From contig NZ_JAQFIN010000002.1 in NCBI RefSeq assembly GCF_029504695.1, positions 62,001 through 126,000 of the forward strand: DNA of 64,000 nucleotides. Reading direction: 5' to 3'. The position numbers and the translations under genes are program-made. Below are positions 34,743 through 44,368 of this stretch, one piece after another; position 1 is the first letter of the stretch, and each line of letters starts with the position of its first letter. The notes under the pieces were generated by a model. It searched no databases and was not told the DNA's origin. It saw nothing but the letters and a program-made list of their open reading frames with translations. This DNA is from Parabacteroides sp. PF5-6. Its GTDB lineage: Bacteria; Bacteroidota; Bacteroidia; Bacteroidales; Tannerellaceae.

Positions 34743-34895
34743 TTAAATCGGATCTTTTGATTTCCATACAATCCAGACTTTCCCAACAATGAAATCTTCA
34801 GGAAGTAAACCCCAGTAGCGCGAATCATAGGAGTCTTGCTCGTTATCTCCCAATACAAAATAATAGTTCCAACCCTCTTCGATGCAATTTCTAAA
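34743..34895 (-). pseudogene. Signal peptidase I C-terminal remnant
   Basis: A 50-codon minus-strand frame without a start codon reads YYFVLGDNEQDSYDSRYWG, then LLPEDFIVGKVWIVW and ends SKDPI-stop. This is the conserved box E and C-terminal end of signal peptidase I (LepB). The catalytic Ser and Lys regions are missing; the frame is closed by a TGA at 34896-34898, 26 nt before a palindromic repeat element. I see nothing else definite between the hypD-like gene and this remnant. Confidence 0.75.
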
Positions 34896-34923
34896 TCATT
34901 GAAAATGAAGCATTAATATTTCC

Positions 34924-35021
34924 TTCAGAAACTACCGGTAGTTTGTGCGCTAACTACCGGTAGTTTGTTCGCCAACTACTAATACTTTGTTCGCAAACTA
35001 CCGGTAGTTTGAAAAAGGGGG
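34924..35021. repeat. 22-nt-period palindromic element (AACTACCGGTAGTT type), copy 2
   Basis: Four 22-nt units, three with the perfect palindrome AACTACCGGTAGTT and one altered (AACTACTAATACTT), end in GAAAAAGGGGG. Reverse-complemented it lines up end to end with 10644-10742. A degraded GTTGATAA-type unit (GGAGTAGATATTTGTTGAC) follows at about 35039. Confidence 0.9.
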
Positions 35022-35103
35022 ATTGCGGCAACGAAAACAAGGAGTAGATATTTGTTGACAACCGTCAATACATTTGTTCATTTCTTTTAGAAAAATAAGC
35101 AAA

Positions 35104-35219
35104 TTCACCCTATATAGTGAATAACCATCTTTTAGGTAAAGGACGGCAGCTGGAGGCTTCCCGAAAAAAACATTGATAATTATCAACTATTTTTGCTTGA
35201 AAATCACCATAAACAGTGA
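35104..35219 (+). promoter_or_regulatory. Paired operators and -7 box of the XRE gene
   Basis: TTCAC-N8-GTGAA at 35104-35121 and TCAC-N8-GTGA at 35204-35219 are inverted repeats with the same 8-nt spacing. TATTTTTG at 35188-35195 is a possible -7 box between them. The second site sits 3 nt before the start codon. Confidence 0.5.
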
Positions 35220-35222
35220 ATT

Positions 35223-35408
35223 ATGAATTTAGAAGAAATCGGAAAGCAGATTCGGGAAAGGCGGAAAGAGCTGAAAATTGATCAGATGACATTAGCGGCT
35301 TTAGCTGGTATTGGGATAAATGCACTTGGCCGATTGGAACGGGGAACGGGGAATCCTCGATTTGAGATGTATAAATCAAGAGTCAATAGCTTTTTGAGTA
35401 TGCGATAA
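35223..35408 (+). CDS. Short XRE-family HTH regulator, probably truncated
   Basis: The 61-residue protein is almost only an HTH_3 domain: IGKQIRERRKELKIDQMTLA, then LAGIGINALGRLERGTGNPR. It resembles HipB-type antitoxins, which normally continue with a longer tail after the GNP motif. Here the tail is MYKSRVNSFLSMR and no HipA-like toxin follows. It may be a decayed antitoxin or a stand-alone repressor of the paired operators upstream. Confidence 0.7.
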   Translation: MNLEEIGKQIRERRKELKIDQMTLAALAGIGINALGRLERGTGNPRFEMYKSRVNSFLSMR

Positions 35409-35412
35409 TCTT

Positions 35413-35440
35413 ATCTTCCATCTTCTATCTTCTATCTTCA
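35413..35440. repeat. Heptanucleotide array (4 units, ATCTTCY)
   Basis: Four 7-nt units (ATCTTCC, ATCTTCT twice, ATCTTCA) lie just after the XRE gene. Confidence 0.8.
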
Positions 35441-35551
35441 AACGTTCATGGTTTGTTGATTTTATGTAGAGCAGACATCTTATTTTGCTAACAACATATA
35501 ACACACCACACCGAGCTTGCAAGGTTTTATGCGAGTTTATGCTGTCCTTTG

Positions 35552-36577
35552 TTATTTTATTCTATATGGTTCCAGTGTTTTATCTTTAGTAGAAAGGATA
35601 GTCCATCGCCAACTTATCTTTCCTTTTTTCAAAAATTTATTCATCGCTAAAAAGTGTTCGTCCCTATCACTATTTTCATCAATTTTCAGGCAATTCTTTT
35701 GCTGCGGATAAGGATTAAGATCTTCTGTGATCCCTAATGCAACTCCTCTTCCTTTTTTCCATAACGAATAGGTGACAATGCCCGAATTTTCATAAGTTAT
35801 CCCTCCGGGAAACGGAGCTGTTTTACCCATTCTTTGGGGCATTGCCATACAAGAGACAATACGTCCATTGTTTTTATATGTAATGCCTCCTACAGGTATA
35901 AAAGAAGATTCATTTCCTACTTGTCCCCCACTAACCAGACAAGCCGCGATCAGTCCATCATTCACCCCGACAATTCCTCCGCTTGAACTTCCTCTATGTA
36001 AACAACCGACTTCCGTATCCCGTACTACACATCCGATTATATTTCCGATATTTGTATTACTGCCGCAAATTCCTCCGATAGCAAATCTCCCTTTGCATTC
36101 AACCACCCCACTACTAAAGCTACAGCCCTCTATTAACCCTCCTTTATTAACTCCGCAAATACCACCTGTAGTCCCACTTCCTGAAACAATTCCTCCCTCT
36201 ATATGTAAATCTTTCACTACACCTCCACGTCCAACTCCACCAAAAAAGCCGGCTTCAATCTTACCTTCAACATACAATCCTGTAATTTTATGACCATTTC
36301 CATTGAAAGTACCTGTATAAGGAATCGTCCAATCTCCTATGGGGACCCATACAATACCCGTAAGATCAATATCCATCTGTAAAGTAAAATCCGTATCAAT
36401 TTTGTTCGTCTGATAAGAACGACACGCATAAGACCATTCTAAGAGACGGGCTACTTCATTCCGGGCAGCATCTTCTCCGCCATTTTCATTCAATTCCACT
36501 TTTGCATGGCAAACCGCCACTTCATTCACTGATAACAAAAGAAGAATCTGTAATACTATTGAAACTGTTTTAAGCAT
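35552..36577 (-). CDS. Secreted GLUG-repeat protein
   Basis: From the ATG at 36577 the 341-residue product has a signal peptide (MLKTVSIVLQILLLLSVNEV). The body holds several GLUG-type turns, each with a G-G-I-x-G-x-N pattern: AGFFGGVGRGG, TGGICGVNKGGLIEGC, IGGICGSNTNIGNIIGC, SGGIVGVNDGLIAAC and VGGITYKNNGRIVSC. These build a right-handed beta-helix-like surface domain. Cysteines recur at the same place in each turn. It is likely surface-exposed and may bind glycans or proteins; function is unknown. No T9SS tail is visible. Confidence 0.78.
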   Translation of the reverse strand: MLKTVSIVLQILLLLSVNEVAVCHAKVELNENGGEDAARNEVARLLEWSYACRSYQTNKIDTDFTLQMDIDLTGIVWVPIGDWTIPYTGTFNGNGHKITGLYVEGKIEAGFFGGVGRGGVVKDLHIEGGIVSGSGTTGGICGVNKGGLIEGCSFSSGVVECKGRFAIGGICGSNTNIGNIIGCVVRDTEVGCLHRGSSSGGIVGVNDGLIAACLVSGGQVGNESSFIPVGGITYKNNGRIVSCMAMPQRMGKTAPFPGGITYENSGIVTYSLWKKGRGVALGITEDLNPYPQQKNCLKIDENSDRDEHFLAMNKFLKKGKISWRWTILSTKDKTLEPYRIK

Positions 36578-36738
36578 AGGCTTTAAGTATATATTGTCAT
36601 TATCCATTACTTCTTTTAAACTGGATCATATTTATTTTAGATATATCCTTGATTTTTCTCATTCATTGCTTTTAAAATGTATCAGCAAAGAGATGATAAT
36701 GAGCGTACCGACAATTATCCGGATTGGAATCATCGATC

Positions 36739-37623
36739 TTAATCCTCTTCTTCATAATAATACGAATAATCAATCCCTTTGAGGTAGAGTTCGCGGTCGT
36801 TGATTTGGTCGGTCAGGGCGTTTTGCAGTAAGGTTTTGAGTTCCGCATTTTCCAGGGAGCTTTTTATCATGGCACGCAGGTAGTCTTTTTTGTTGATCCG
36901 GCTCCAATCGACACAACGTTTCAGGCGTTTCTTAAAAATCAGATCCAGCCAGATGCGGGTGCTCCGGCCATTGCCTTCCATAAAGGGGTGGGCGATATTC
37001 ATCTCGATGTATTTATCGACAATCTCGTCGAAAGTATTTTCCGGCATTCCTTCGATATACTTTAAGGTATTGCCTAAGAAATGGGAGACAGCAAACTGAA
37101 AGCCGCCTTTCGAGATGTTTTTTTGGCGGATCTGCCCGGCAAAATCATACAAACCGCCGAAAATATAGGCATGGATCTGTTGCAGGCTTTTGGTGGTGCC
37201 CACTTCCTCTTCGCGGATCAGATTACTCTCGAAAAAAGCATACGCCTTCTTCTTGCTTTGTCCGTCGATACTGTTGTCGCTATACGTGAACCAATCCATA
37301 AACTTCATAGCTTTGGGATTGGGAAAATGCCTTGCCAATTCGGTAACGCCATCGCTGTCGAGCGTATCTGCCAAACGTTTTTTTCCGTCAGCCGCTACGA
37401 ATTTGAAACCGTGAGTAGCACTCACGAGTTGATTCTGTTCTTTGGTAAGTTTTCGTTTCAACCAACGCCAATAGTTGTTTGCTTTGACGTAATCATCTTG
37501 TTCATAGAGTATAGCTACAATATCTACGACATTAAACCACCATTTATTACGCTCTTCATCCCAGATCGCACGGACTTCGCGGTCATTAAAAAAGCGGATT
37601 GATATTTTTGTGTTATGGGTCAT
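36739..37623 (-). CDS. Fic-domain protein with Bro-N-like N-terminus
   Basis: Fic enzymes transfer AMP or other groups to target proteins. The 294-residue protein has the complete catalytic motif HPFMEGNGRSTR at residues 202-213. The N-terminal 110 residues (ISIRFFNDREVRAIWDEERN, then KWWFNVVDIVAILYE, DDYVKANNYWRWLKRKL) resemble the Bro-N/antirepressor fold seen in phage proteins. The frame opens at 37755 inside the palindromic array, so the ATG at 37623 (MTHNTKISI) is preferred. No separate inhibitory antitoxin is visible beside it. Confidence 0.85.
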   Translation of the reverse strand: MTHNTKISIRFFNDREVRAIWDEERNKWWFNVVDIVAILYEQDDYVKANNYWRWLKRKLTKEQNQLVSATHGFKFVAADGKKRLADTLDSDGVTELARHFPNPKAMKFMDWFTYSDNSIDGQSKKKAYAFFESNLIREEEVGTTKSLQQIHAYIFGGLYDFAGQIRQKNISKGGFQFAVSHFLGNTLKYIEGMPENTFDEIVDKYIEMNIAHPFMEGNGRSTRIWLDLIFKKRLKRCVDWSRINKKDYLRAMIKSSLENAELKTLLQNALTDQINDRELYLKGIDYSYYYEEED

Positions 37624-37704
37624 CTTTGCCTCCTTTCCATACGCTATATAGCTGTAAAGATAGTAAAAAAAAAGATATTTGTCCCGCTTTCTTTTCTTTT
37701 TCCC

Positions 37705-37814
37705 GGGAGTATTTGTTTGTTGATAACTGTCAACACATTTGTTGATAATTGTCAACAGATCTGTTGATAACTATCAACAAACTTGTTGATAATTATCAAC
37801 AAACAACTACTCCC
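37705..37814. repeat. 22-nt-period palindromic array (GTTGATAAYTRTCAAC, 4 units)
   Basis: Four 16-nt palindromes start at 37719, 37741, 37763 and 37785, exactly 22 nt apart. The block is framed by GGGAGTATTTGTTT and AAACAACTACTCCC as inverted ends. It lies between the Fic gene and the divergent acyl-CoA ligase gene. Beyond it, to 38014, the intergenic DNA shows only a weak -7-like TATCTTTC. Confidence 0.93.
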
Positions 37815-38014
37815 AGCAACAGGTTGATATACTGTCCCTTATACTGCCCGCTAAATCAAGGGTAAAAAAGAAGGATAATACAGGCAAAAAACAAAGGCAA
37901 ATTAAACAAAACACCGACTTTAACGCTTATATAGATATAGATTGCACAAAAGTTTGTATCTTTCAAGCCGAACTAAATAGATGTATATTACGCTTATTCA
38001 ATAAATTAAGGATC

Positions 38015-39679
38015 ATGGAGAATCGCTTTTTAGGATTAATAGAAAAGAGTATCAAGGAGCATTGGAATTTACCCGCTTTCACGGATTATCAGGGAAGTAC
38101 ATTCTACTACAAGGACTTTGCCCAAGAGATAGAAAAACTACACCTCATTTTCGAAAGTGCCGGTATAAAAAAAGGGGATAAAGTGGGGCTTGTCGGCCGC
38201 AACTCTTCCCATTGGGCCATCAGCTTCTTCGGCACGCTGGCGTATGGCGCTGTCGTAGTGCCTATTCTGCATGATTTCAAGCCGGATAATATCCACCATA
38301 TCGTCAATCATTCGGAAGCCAAAGCGGTGATTGCCGCTTCGCACAATTGGGAGAATATGAACGAAGAGGTGATGCCCGAGGTGAGATTGTTTATGCTGAT
38401 GGATAACTTTTCGATTCTGAAGAGTAAGAAGAAAGACGTGCAGAAGACGCACGAGCATATCAATGAATATTTCGGGAAGAAGTTTCCGAAGCAATTCACG
38501 CCTCAGGAGATTTCTTACCATGTGGAAAGTCCCGAAGAACTGGCGGTTTTGAGTTATACGTCGGGCACAACCAGCTTCTCCAAAGGAGTGATGCTGCCTT
38601 ACCGCAGTTTGTGGAGCAATATGCAGATGGCTTTCGATATGTTGCCGGGTATTCATCCGGGCGATAATATTGTTTGTATGCTGCCGATGGCACATATGTA
38701 CGGCTTGGCTTTCGAGGTGCTCAACGGGGTGAATCTGGGTTGCCATATTCATTTCCTGAATCGTACACCCAGCCCGAAAATCATTATCGATGCCTTTGCT
38801 ACGGTCAAGCCGCCTTTGATCCTTGCCGTGCCTTTGATTATCGAAAAGATCGTCAAGAACAAGGTATTCCCCATACTCGAGAAGCCGCATATCAAGGCAT
38901 TGCTCAAGGTGCCCCTGCTCAATAAGATGATTCTGAAGACCGTAGGCGACAAGATGAAAGCCGCCTTTGGCGAGAACCTCTGGGAGGTGGTGATCGGTGG
39001 CGCGGCCTTGAACCGGGAGGTGGAGACTTTCCTGCGCCAGGTGAATTTCCCGTATACCGTGGGTTACGGCATGACCGAATGCGGTCCATTGATTGCCTAT
39101 ACGCAATGGGATTCGTTTAAGATGGGATCGGTCGGACAGGTGGTCGACCGGATGGAAGCGCGGATCGATTCGCCGGATCCGGAACGTATCGTGGGCGAGA
39201 TCCTCGTGCGGGGCATGAACAATATGCAAGGTTATTATAAGAATCCGGAAGCGACCACCGCGGTGATGATGCCCGACGGTTGGATGCGCACGGGCGACCT
39301 GGGTACGATGGACGCCGATGGCTTCCTGTATATCCGCGGACGCAACAAATCCATGATCCTGAGCGCCAACGGGCAGAACATCTATCCGGAGGAGATTGAA
39401 GATATATTGAACAATATGCCGTACGTATCGGAGTCGCTGGTCGTCTCTCAAAACGGCAAGATTGTCGCCCTGATCTATCCCGACTGGGAGCAGGTAGACA
39501 AAGCAGGCATCTCGCACAGTGAGATCGACAGCCTGATGCAAACGAATATCGAACAACTAAACACCGAGATACCGGCCTACAGCAAGGTGCATTGCTTCAA
39601 GCTGTTCCAGGACGAATTCGAAAAAACGCCGAAACGAAGTATTAAACGCTATTTATATCAACAGGCAGAAAACGCCTAA
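38015..39679 (+). CDS. Long-chain acyl-CoA synthetase (AMP-binding)
   Basis: The 554-residue cytoplasmic or membrane-associated enzyme would activate fatty acids to acyl-CoA through an acyl-adenylate. Core motifs are visible: YTSGTTSFSKGVMLPY (A3, with Ser where Gly is usual after GTT), GYGMTECGPLI, GWMRTGDLG and GRNKSMILSANGQNIYPEEIE with the hinge. The late Lys of the C-terminal domain is in KTPKRSIKRY. It is followed 15 nt later by fhs, so the two may be co-transcribed. Confidence 0.9.
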   Translation: MENRFLGLIEKSIKEHWNLPAFTDYQGSTFYYKDFAQEIEKLHLIFESAGIKKGDKVGLVGRNSSHWAISFFGTLAYGAVVVPILHDFKPDNIHHIVNHSEAKAVIAASHNWENMNEEVMPEVRLFMLMDNFSILKSKKKDVQKTHEHINEYFGKKFPKQFTPQEISYHVESPEELAVLSYTSGTTSFSKGVMLPYRSLWSNMQMAFDMLPGIHPGDNIVCMLPMAHMYGLAFEVLNGVNLGCHIHFLNRTPSPKIIIDAFATVKPPLILAVPLIIEKIVKNKVFPILEKPHIKALLKVPLLNKMILKTVGDKMKAAFGENLWEVVIGGAALNREVETFLRQVNFPYTVGYGMTECGPLIAYTQWDSFKMGSVGQVVDRMEARIDSPDPERIVGEILVRGMNNMQGYYKNPEATTAVMMPDGWMRTGDLGTMDADGFLYIRGRNKSMILSANGQNIYPEEIEDILNNMPYVSESLVVSQNGKIVALIYPDWEQVDKAGISHSEIDSLMQTNIEQLNTEIPAYSKVHCFKLFQDEFEKTPKRSIKRYLYQQAENA

Positions 39680-39694
39680 AAAAACCTTTGTGGT

Positions 39695-41362
39695 ATGAAA
39701 TCAGACATCGCTATTGCTCGGGAGGTCAAACTCCGGAAAATCAAAGAGATTGCAATGGGGTTAGAAATCCCGCGCAATGAAGTACAGAACTATGGGAAGT
39801 ACATGGCCAAAGTCCCATTGCATTTAGTTAAAGAAGAAAAGGTCAGTCAGCACCACTTGATCCTGGTCACCGCCATCACGCCTACCAAGGCGGGTATTGG
39901 GAAGACGACCGTGTCGATCGGTTTGGCATTGGGTCTCAATAAGATCGGAAAGAAAGCATCCGTCGCCTTGCGCGAGCCTTCTTTGGGCCCCGTCTTCGGG
40001 ATGAAAGGGGGAGCCGCCGGTGGAGGATATGCGCAGGTCTTGCCGATGGAGAACATCAACTTGCATTTCACCGGTGACTTTCATGCGGTCACCTCGGCCC
40101 ATAATACGATCACGGCCCTGTTGGACAACTACCTCTACCAAACGCGTTACACCTGTGACGGCTTGAAAGAGATCAAATGGAAACGGGTGTTGGACGTCAA
40201 CGACCGCAGCTTGCGCAATATCGTCTCGGGCCTGGGCGGACCGGCGAACGGCATCCCGGCAGAGACCGGGTTCGACATCACCCCGGCTTCGGAGATTATG
40301 GCCATTCTTTGCCTCGCCTCCGATCTGGAAGACTTGAAACGCCGTGTGGGCAATATCCTTTTGGGATATACCTATACCGACGAGCCGTTTACGGTCAACG
40401 ACCTGGGCATTGCCGGTGCCATCACCGTGTTATTGAAAGACGCCCTACTGCCCAACCTGGTGCAGACCACCGAACATACGCCGGCCTTTGTGCATGGCGG
40501 GCCTTTTGCGAATATCGCCCACGGGTGTAATTCCGTACTGGCCACCAAGATGGCTTTGAGCCATAGCGAATATGTGATCACCGAAGCAGGCTTTGGCGCC
40601 GATCTGGGTGCGGAGAAGTTCTATAATATCAAATGTCGGAAGGCGGGATTGCAACCCAAACTGACCGTGCTCGTCGCTACGGCGCAGAGCTTGAAGATGC
40701 ATGGAGGCGTTCCCGAATCGCAAATCAAAGAACCCAATATGGACGGTATCCGGAACGGGCTGGCCAATCTGGATAAACATATCGAGAATATCCGCAGCTT
40801 CGGGCAGCAGGTCATCGTTACCTTCAACCGTTTCGATACGGATACGGACGACGAGATCAATCTCGTAGCCGAACATTGCCGGCAGCAAGGCGTTGGCTTT
40901 GCCGTCAACACGGTATTTGCCGAAGGTGGCGAAGGCGGACGCGAACTGGCGCAACTGGTGGCCGATACGATCGAAAACAACCCCTCTCCCGCCCTGACGT
41001 ATACGTATGACGACAACGATCCGGTGCGCACGAAAGTCAATAAGGTGGCCCGGAAGATATACGGTGCCGACTCTGTGGTCTACACCACACTGGCGGATAA
41101 GAAGCTGAAACAGATCGAATCGTTAGGCATCGCCCATTATCCGATCTGTATCGCGAAAACGCAATACTCTTTCTCCTCCGACCCCAAAGCATACGGGGTG
41201 GCGAAAGGCTTCGAGCTGAAAGTTCGCGATATCATTATCAATAACGGAGCGGAGATGATCGTAGTCATCATGGGTGAGATCATGCGTATGCCGGGCCTGC
41301 CCAAAGAGCCGCAAGCCAAACATATTGATATTGTGAATGGGATGGTGGAAGGGCTTTCCTAA
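39695..41362 (+). CDS. fhs: Formate-tetrahydrofolate ligase
   Basis: Fhs makes 10-formyl-THF from formate, THF and ATP, feeding one-carbon metabolism. The 555-residue protein has the ATP-binding loop [20 protein letters not shown], and the family signature [20 protein letters not shown], followed by [14 protein letters not shown]. Length is that of bacterial Fhs. It ends opposite the convergent aroC gene with a palindromic cluster between them. Confidence 0.96.
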   Translation: MKSDIAIAREVKLRKIKEIAMGLEIPRNEVQNYGKYMAKVPLHLVKEEKVSQHHLILVTAITPTKAGIGKTTVSIGLALGLNKIGKKASVALREPSLGPVFGMKGGAAGGGYAQVLPMENINLHFTGDFHAVTSAHNTITALLDNYLYQTRYTCDGLKEIKWKRVLDVNDRSLRNIVSGLGGPANGIPAETGFDITPASEIMAILCLASDLEDLKRRVGNILLGYTYTDEPFTVNDLGIAGAITVLLKDALLPNLVQTTEHTPAFVHGGPFANIAHGCNSVLATKMALSHSEYVITEAGFGADLGAEKFYNIKCRKAGLQPKLTVLVATAQSLKMHGGVPESQIKEPNMDGIRNGLANLDKHIENIRSFGQQVIVTFNRFDTDTDDEINLVAEHCRQQGVGFAVNTVFAEGGEGGRELAQLVADTIENNPSPALTYTYDDNDPVRTKVNKVARKIYGADSVVYTTLADKKLKQIESLGIAHYPICIAKTQYSFSSDPKAYGVAKGFELKVRDIIINNGAEMIVVIMGEIMRMPGLPKEPQAKHIDIVNGMVEGLS

Positions 41363-41365
41363 ACT

Positions 41366-41416
41366 CCTTAGGAGCCCTAGGAAATCCTAGGAGCCCTAGG
41401 GTTCCTAGGAGTCCTA
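41366..41416. repeat. CCTAGG palindrome cluster, probable bidirectional terminator
   Basis: CCTAGG occurs at 41376, 41386, 41395 and 41404, framed by CCTTAGG (41366) and CCTAAG, so the whole stretch can fold in several registers. It separates the convergent fhs and aroC genes. Confidence 0.75.
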
Positions 41417-41421
41417 AGAAA

Positions 41422-42483
41422 CTATTTACTAAGTAAAAGATAATCCAAAATGGTCATTGCCGCCATGGCTTCGACCACAGGTACCGCCCGGGGTAAGACA
41501 CAAGGATCGTGTCGGCCTCGGGCTTTTAATAGTGTATCTTCGCCTTCGACGGTAACCGTTTCCTGTTCCATCAGTACGGTCGCCACCGATTTAAAGGCAA
41601 CGCGGAAATAGATATCCTGGCCGTTGGAGATACCGCCCTGGATGCCTCCGGAGTAGTTGGTGCGGGTATTGATTTTCCCCTGATCGTTAAAGAAGTGATC
41701 GTTATGCTCGCTGCCGCGGTACAAGCCGGCATCAAAGCCATCGCCGTATTCAAATCCTTTAGCGGCATTGATCGATAACATGGCATTTCCCAGCGCCGCG
41801 TGTAATTTACCGAAGACCGGTTCACCCAGTCCGACGGGCGTGCCTTGAATCACACAGGTGATCACGCCGCCGATCGTATCGCCTTCAGCTTTCACTTCGC
41901 GGATCAAGGCTTCCATCTCGCGCGCTTTCTCCGGATCGGGACAACGCACCGGATTGTCTTCCGTCCGCGTCAGATCATAGGCTGAATAAGTATGTTCCAA
42001 TTGAATATTCCCGACCTGGGACGTATAGGCCTGGATCTTGATTCCTTTTTGTCTGAGATAAAGTTTGGCTATGGCGCCGGCCACGCAACGGGCAATCGTC
42101 TCTCGCGCCGAAGAGCGTCCCCCGCCCCGTGGATCGCGTATCCCGTATTTCATCTGATACGTATAGTCGGCATGCGAAGGGCGATACACCCGGCCAATCT
42201 GATCGTAATCGGCCGAGTGTTGATTTTTATTCCATACGACAAATCCAATCGGCGTACCCGTAGTCATTCCCTCGTAGACGCCGGAAAGGAACTGCACCTC
42301 ATCCGCCTCTTTGCGAGGGGTGGTCAGTGCCGATTGGCCGGGTTTACGACGATCTAACTCCTGCTGAATAAAATTCATATCCAACACAAGACCGGCTGGA
42401 CAGCCATCAATCACACCGCCGATGGCCGGTCCATGCGACTCCCCAAAGGAAGTCAGTCGGAAAAGGGTACCGAAAGAATTCAT
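41422..42483 (-). CDS. aroC: Chorismate synthase
   Basis: AroC converts EPSP to chorismate, the last shikimate step, using reduced FMN. From the ATG at 42483 the 353-residue protein begins [23 protein letters not shown], the standard chorismate synthase N-terminus. [21 protein letters not shown] and later [20 protein letters not shown]-type segments fit the family. Its start codon overlaps the slyD stop by one base (TAATG), so the two are translationally coupled. Confidence 0.96.
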   Translation of the reverse strand: MNSFGTLFRLTSFGESHGPAIGGVIDGCPAGLVLDMNFIQQELDRRKPGQSALTTPRKEADEVQFLSGVYEGMTTGTPIGFVVWNKNQHSADYDQIGRVYRPSHADYTYQMKYGIRDPRGGGRSSARETIARCVAGAIAKLYLRQKGIKIQAYTSQVGNIQLEHTYSAYDLTRTEDNPVRCPDPEKAREMEALIREVKAEGDTIGGVITCVIQGTPVGLGEPVFGKLHAALGNAMLSINAAKGFEYGDGFDAGLYRGSEHNDHFFNDQGKINTRTNYSGGIQGGISNGQDIYFRVAFKSVATVLMEQETVTVEGEDTLLKARGRHDPCVLPRAVPVVEAMAAMTILDYLLLSK

Positions 42484-43055
42484 TAGTGTCCTCCGCAGCC
42501 ACTGCAACCGCCGCCATGATTATGGTCTTCACCACAATCGCTGGAACAGTCATCACAATTACATCCCGACGGAGCGGTAAAAGCGGCGATCTCTTCTGCC
42601 GTTGCATCGTGCACGGTCAGTACTCTGCCGGAGAAATGCAAGGTCTCGTCGGCCAACGGATGGTTGAAGTCCATCACAACGATATCCGCTTTCACTTCCA
42701 AAACAGAACCGAGCAAACGGTTTCCTTCCGAATCCATCATCGGAACGGTTTCCCCTTCCTTGATCATCTCGGCATCAAATTTCCCGTCTACTTCAAAGAT
42801 ATTCTTGGGCAGCTCAATCACATGTTCTTCATTGCGTTCGCCATAAGCATCGGCAGGAGCCAATGTGAAGTCGAACGTATCATCTGCGGCCAGTCCGTTC
42901 AATGCTTTCTCAAATGCCGGAAGCATCATCCCTAATCCGAAAATAAATTTCAGGGGATTCTCAGGCGTAGCCCGTTCCATTAGTTCCTGCTCGGCGCCTT
43001 CGCCTACGTTCAGATCATAAGTTACCTCAACGTATTTGTTGTTTGTAATTTTCAT
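42483..43055 (-). CDS. slyD: SlyD-like FKBP peptidyl-prolyl isomerase
   Basis: The 190-residue protein has the SlyD arrangement: an N-terminal FKBP half ([35 protein letters not shown]), an insert-in-flap domain ([17 protein letters not shown]), return to FKBP ([18 protein letters not shown]) and a Cys/His-rich tail ([18 protein letters not shown]) that should bind nickel, zinc or similar metals. It is a folding helper and metallochaperone. It is first in the operon with aroC. A -7-like TATCTTTA lies about 30 nt before it. Confidence 0.92.
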   Translation of the reverse strand: MKITNNKYVEVTYDLNVGEGAEQELMERATPENPLKFIFGLGMMLPAFEKALNGLAADDTFDFTLAPADAYGERNEEHVIELPKNIFEVDGKFDAEMIKEGETVPMMDSEGNRLLGSVLEVKADIVVMDFNHPLADETLHFSGRVLTVHDATAEEIAAFTAPSGCNCDDCSSDCGEDHNHGGGCSGCGGH

Positions 43056-43089
43056 TCTCTTGTTTATTAATTAATATGGTGTAAAGATA

Positions 43090-44262
43090 CTATTTATTCA
43101 CGGCCTGTGCCAATGCCGGCAACGCTTTTTCTAAAACAGCGCGCGGACAACCGATATTCAAGCGCATATATCCGACCCCTTCCGCTCCGAAAATACGACC
43201 ATCGTTCAGCGCCAGACGGGCATCCTCGACGAACAGGCGCACCAGTTCTTCCTGACTCAGCTTCAGTTCCCGACAATCCAGCCACAGAAGGAAAGATGCT
43301 TGGGCGGGATAGACCTTGATTTGCGGGATATGATTCTTCAGGTATTCATCGACATAATTCATATTGGCAATCACATACTGGCGCATCTGCTGCAACCACT
43401 CCGCCCCATAGGTATAGGCGGCCGTCGTTGCCGTATAGGCAAAGATCGTTCCTTCGCCCAATTCACGGGCTTGGAGGTAGGCGAAGAACTTTTCACGCAA
43501 CACCGGATCCGGCACGACAGCATAAGAAGATACGATACCAGCGATATTGAAAGTCTTGCTCGGTGCCATAAAAGTAAGGCTATTGACCGCAGCCAGCTCC
43601 GAGACAGAGGCAAAAGGAGATTGGGTATTTCCCGGAAAAACCATCTCGGCATGGATCTCATCGGAGATCACCAATACCCCGTGTCGATGGCAGATCTCCG
43701 CCAGGCGGATCAGCGTGTCTTTATTCCACACAATGCCTCCGGGATTATGCGGGCTACAAAGGATAAGCACCTTGCATCGTTCGTCCATAAGCGACTCCAG
43801 GTGTTCAAAATCCATCTCATAACGACCGTTCACCAACCGCAACGGGTTATCAAGGACTTCGCGTCCCAAGGCTTCCGGCACCAGGCGGAAAGGATGGTAG
43901 ACCGGGGGCTGAATAATCACCTTATCGCCCGGTTGGGTAAAACAATCCAGGGCAAAAGAGACGCCGCGCACGATGCCCGGGATATAAGAGATCCACTCGC
44001 GGGGCACTTTCCAATGATAGCGATATTGCACCCAGGTGGTGATACTTTCGAAATAACTATCCGGTGCAAAGGTATAACCGAACACCTCGTGATCACAGCG
44101 TTCCTTCAACGCTTTGACGATAAAATCCGGTGTCCGGAAATCCATATCCGCTACCCAGAGCGAGAGCAGATCATCGCGTCCGAACAATAATTTCAGCTTA
44201 TCATGTTTCACGGATGAGGTGCCTTTGCGTTCGATAACCTCATCAAAATCATATTGTCTCAT
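43090..44262 (-). CDS. PatB/MalY-type PLP C-S lyase
   Basis: The 390-residue fold-type I PLP enzyme resembles PatB/MalY cystathionine beta-lyases, which release thiol or sulfide from cystathionine or cysteine conjugates. LSLWVADMDFRTPDFIVKAL is the family N-terminal signature; CSPHNPGGIVWNKDTL is the PLP pocket and SDEIHAEMVF plus TFMAPSKTFNIAG contain the Asp and the Schiff-base Lys. The frame opens at 44304 inside the promoter, so the ATG at 44262 (MRQYDFDEVIERKGTSSVKH) is used. Substrate is inferred. Confidence 0.88.
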   Translation of the reverse strand: MRQYDFDEVIERKGTSSVKHDKLKLLFGRDDLLSLWVADMDFRTPDFIVKALKERCDHEVFGYTFAPDSYFESITTWVQYRYHWKVPREWISYIPGIVRGVSFALDCFTQPGDKVIIQPPVYHPFRLVPEALGREVLDNPLRLVNGRYEMDFEHLESLMDERCKVLILCSPHNPGGIVWNKDTLIRLAEICHRHGVLVISDEIHAEMVFPGNTQSPFASVSELAAVNSLTFMAPSKTFNIAGIVSSYAVVPDPVLREKFFAYLQARELGEGTIFAYTATTAAYTYGAEWLQQMRQYVIANMNYVDEYLKNHIPQIKVYPAQASFLLWLDCRELKLSQEELVRLFVEDARLALNDGRIFGAEGVGYMRLNIGCPRAVLEKALPALAQAVNK

Positions 44263-44302
44263 ACTCTTTATCCCCCTATAGATGAATTGTTTGACAGGCG
44301 GC

Positions 44303-44345
44303 AAAGATACGAATTATATTTTGAATGAGAAGTTTATCGTACATT
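44303..44345. promoter_or_regulatory. Divergent promoter pair (-7 boxes)
   Basis: TATCTTTG on the minus strand (44303-44310) serves the PatB-like gene and TACATTTG on the plus strand (44338-44345) serves the phosphoesterase gene. Leaders are about 37 and 20 nt. Confidence 0.65.
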
Positions 44346-44368
44346 TGCCTACGTAAACGAAAACAACA

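Noticed and set aside
34551-34760. 69-codon plus-strand frame before the lepB remnant
   Set aside because: No promoter, no domain, and it overlaps the remnant read on the other strand.
38138-39556. 472-codon minus-strand frame opposite the acyl-CoA ligase gene
   Set aside because: His/Arg-rich shadow of a conserved gene; no domain.
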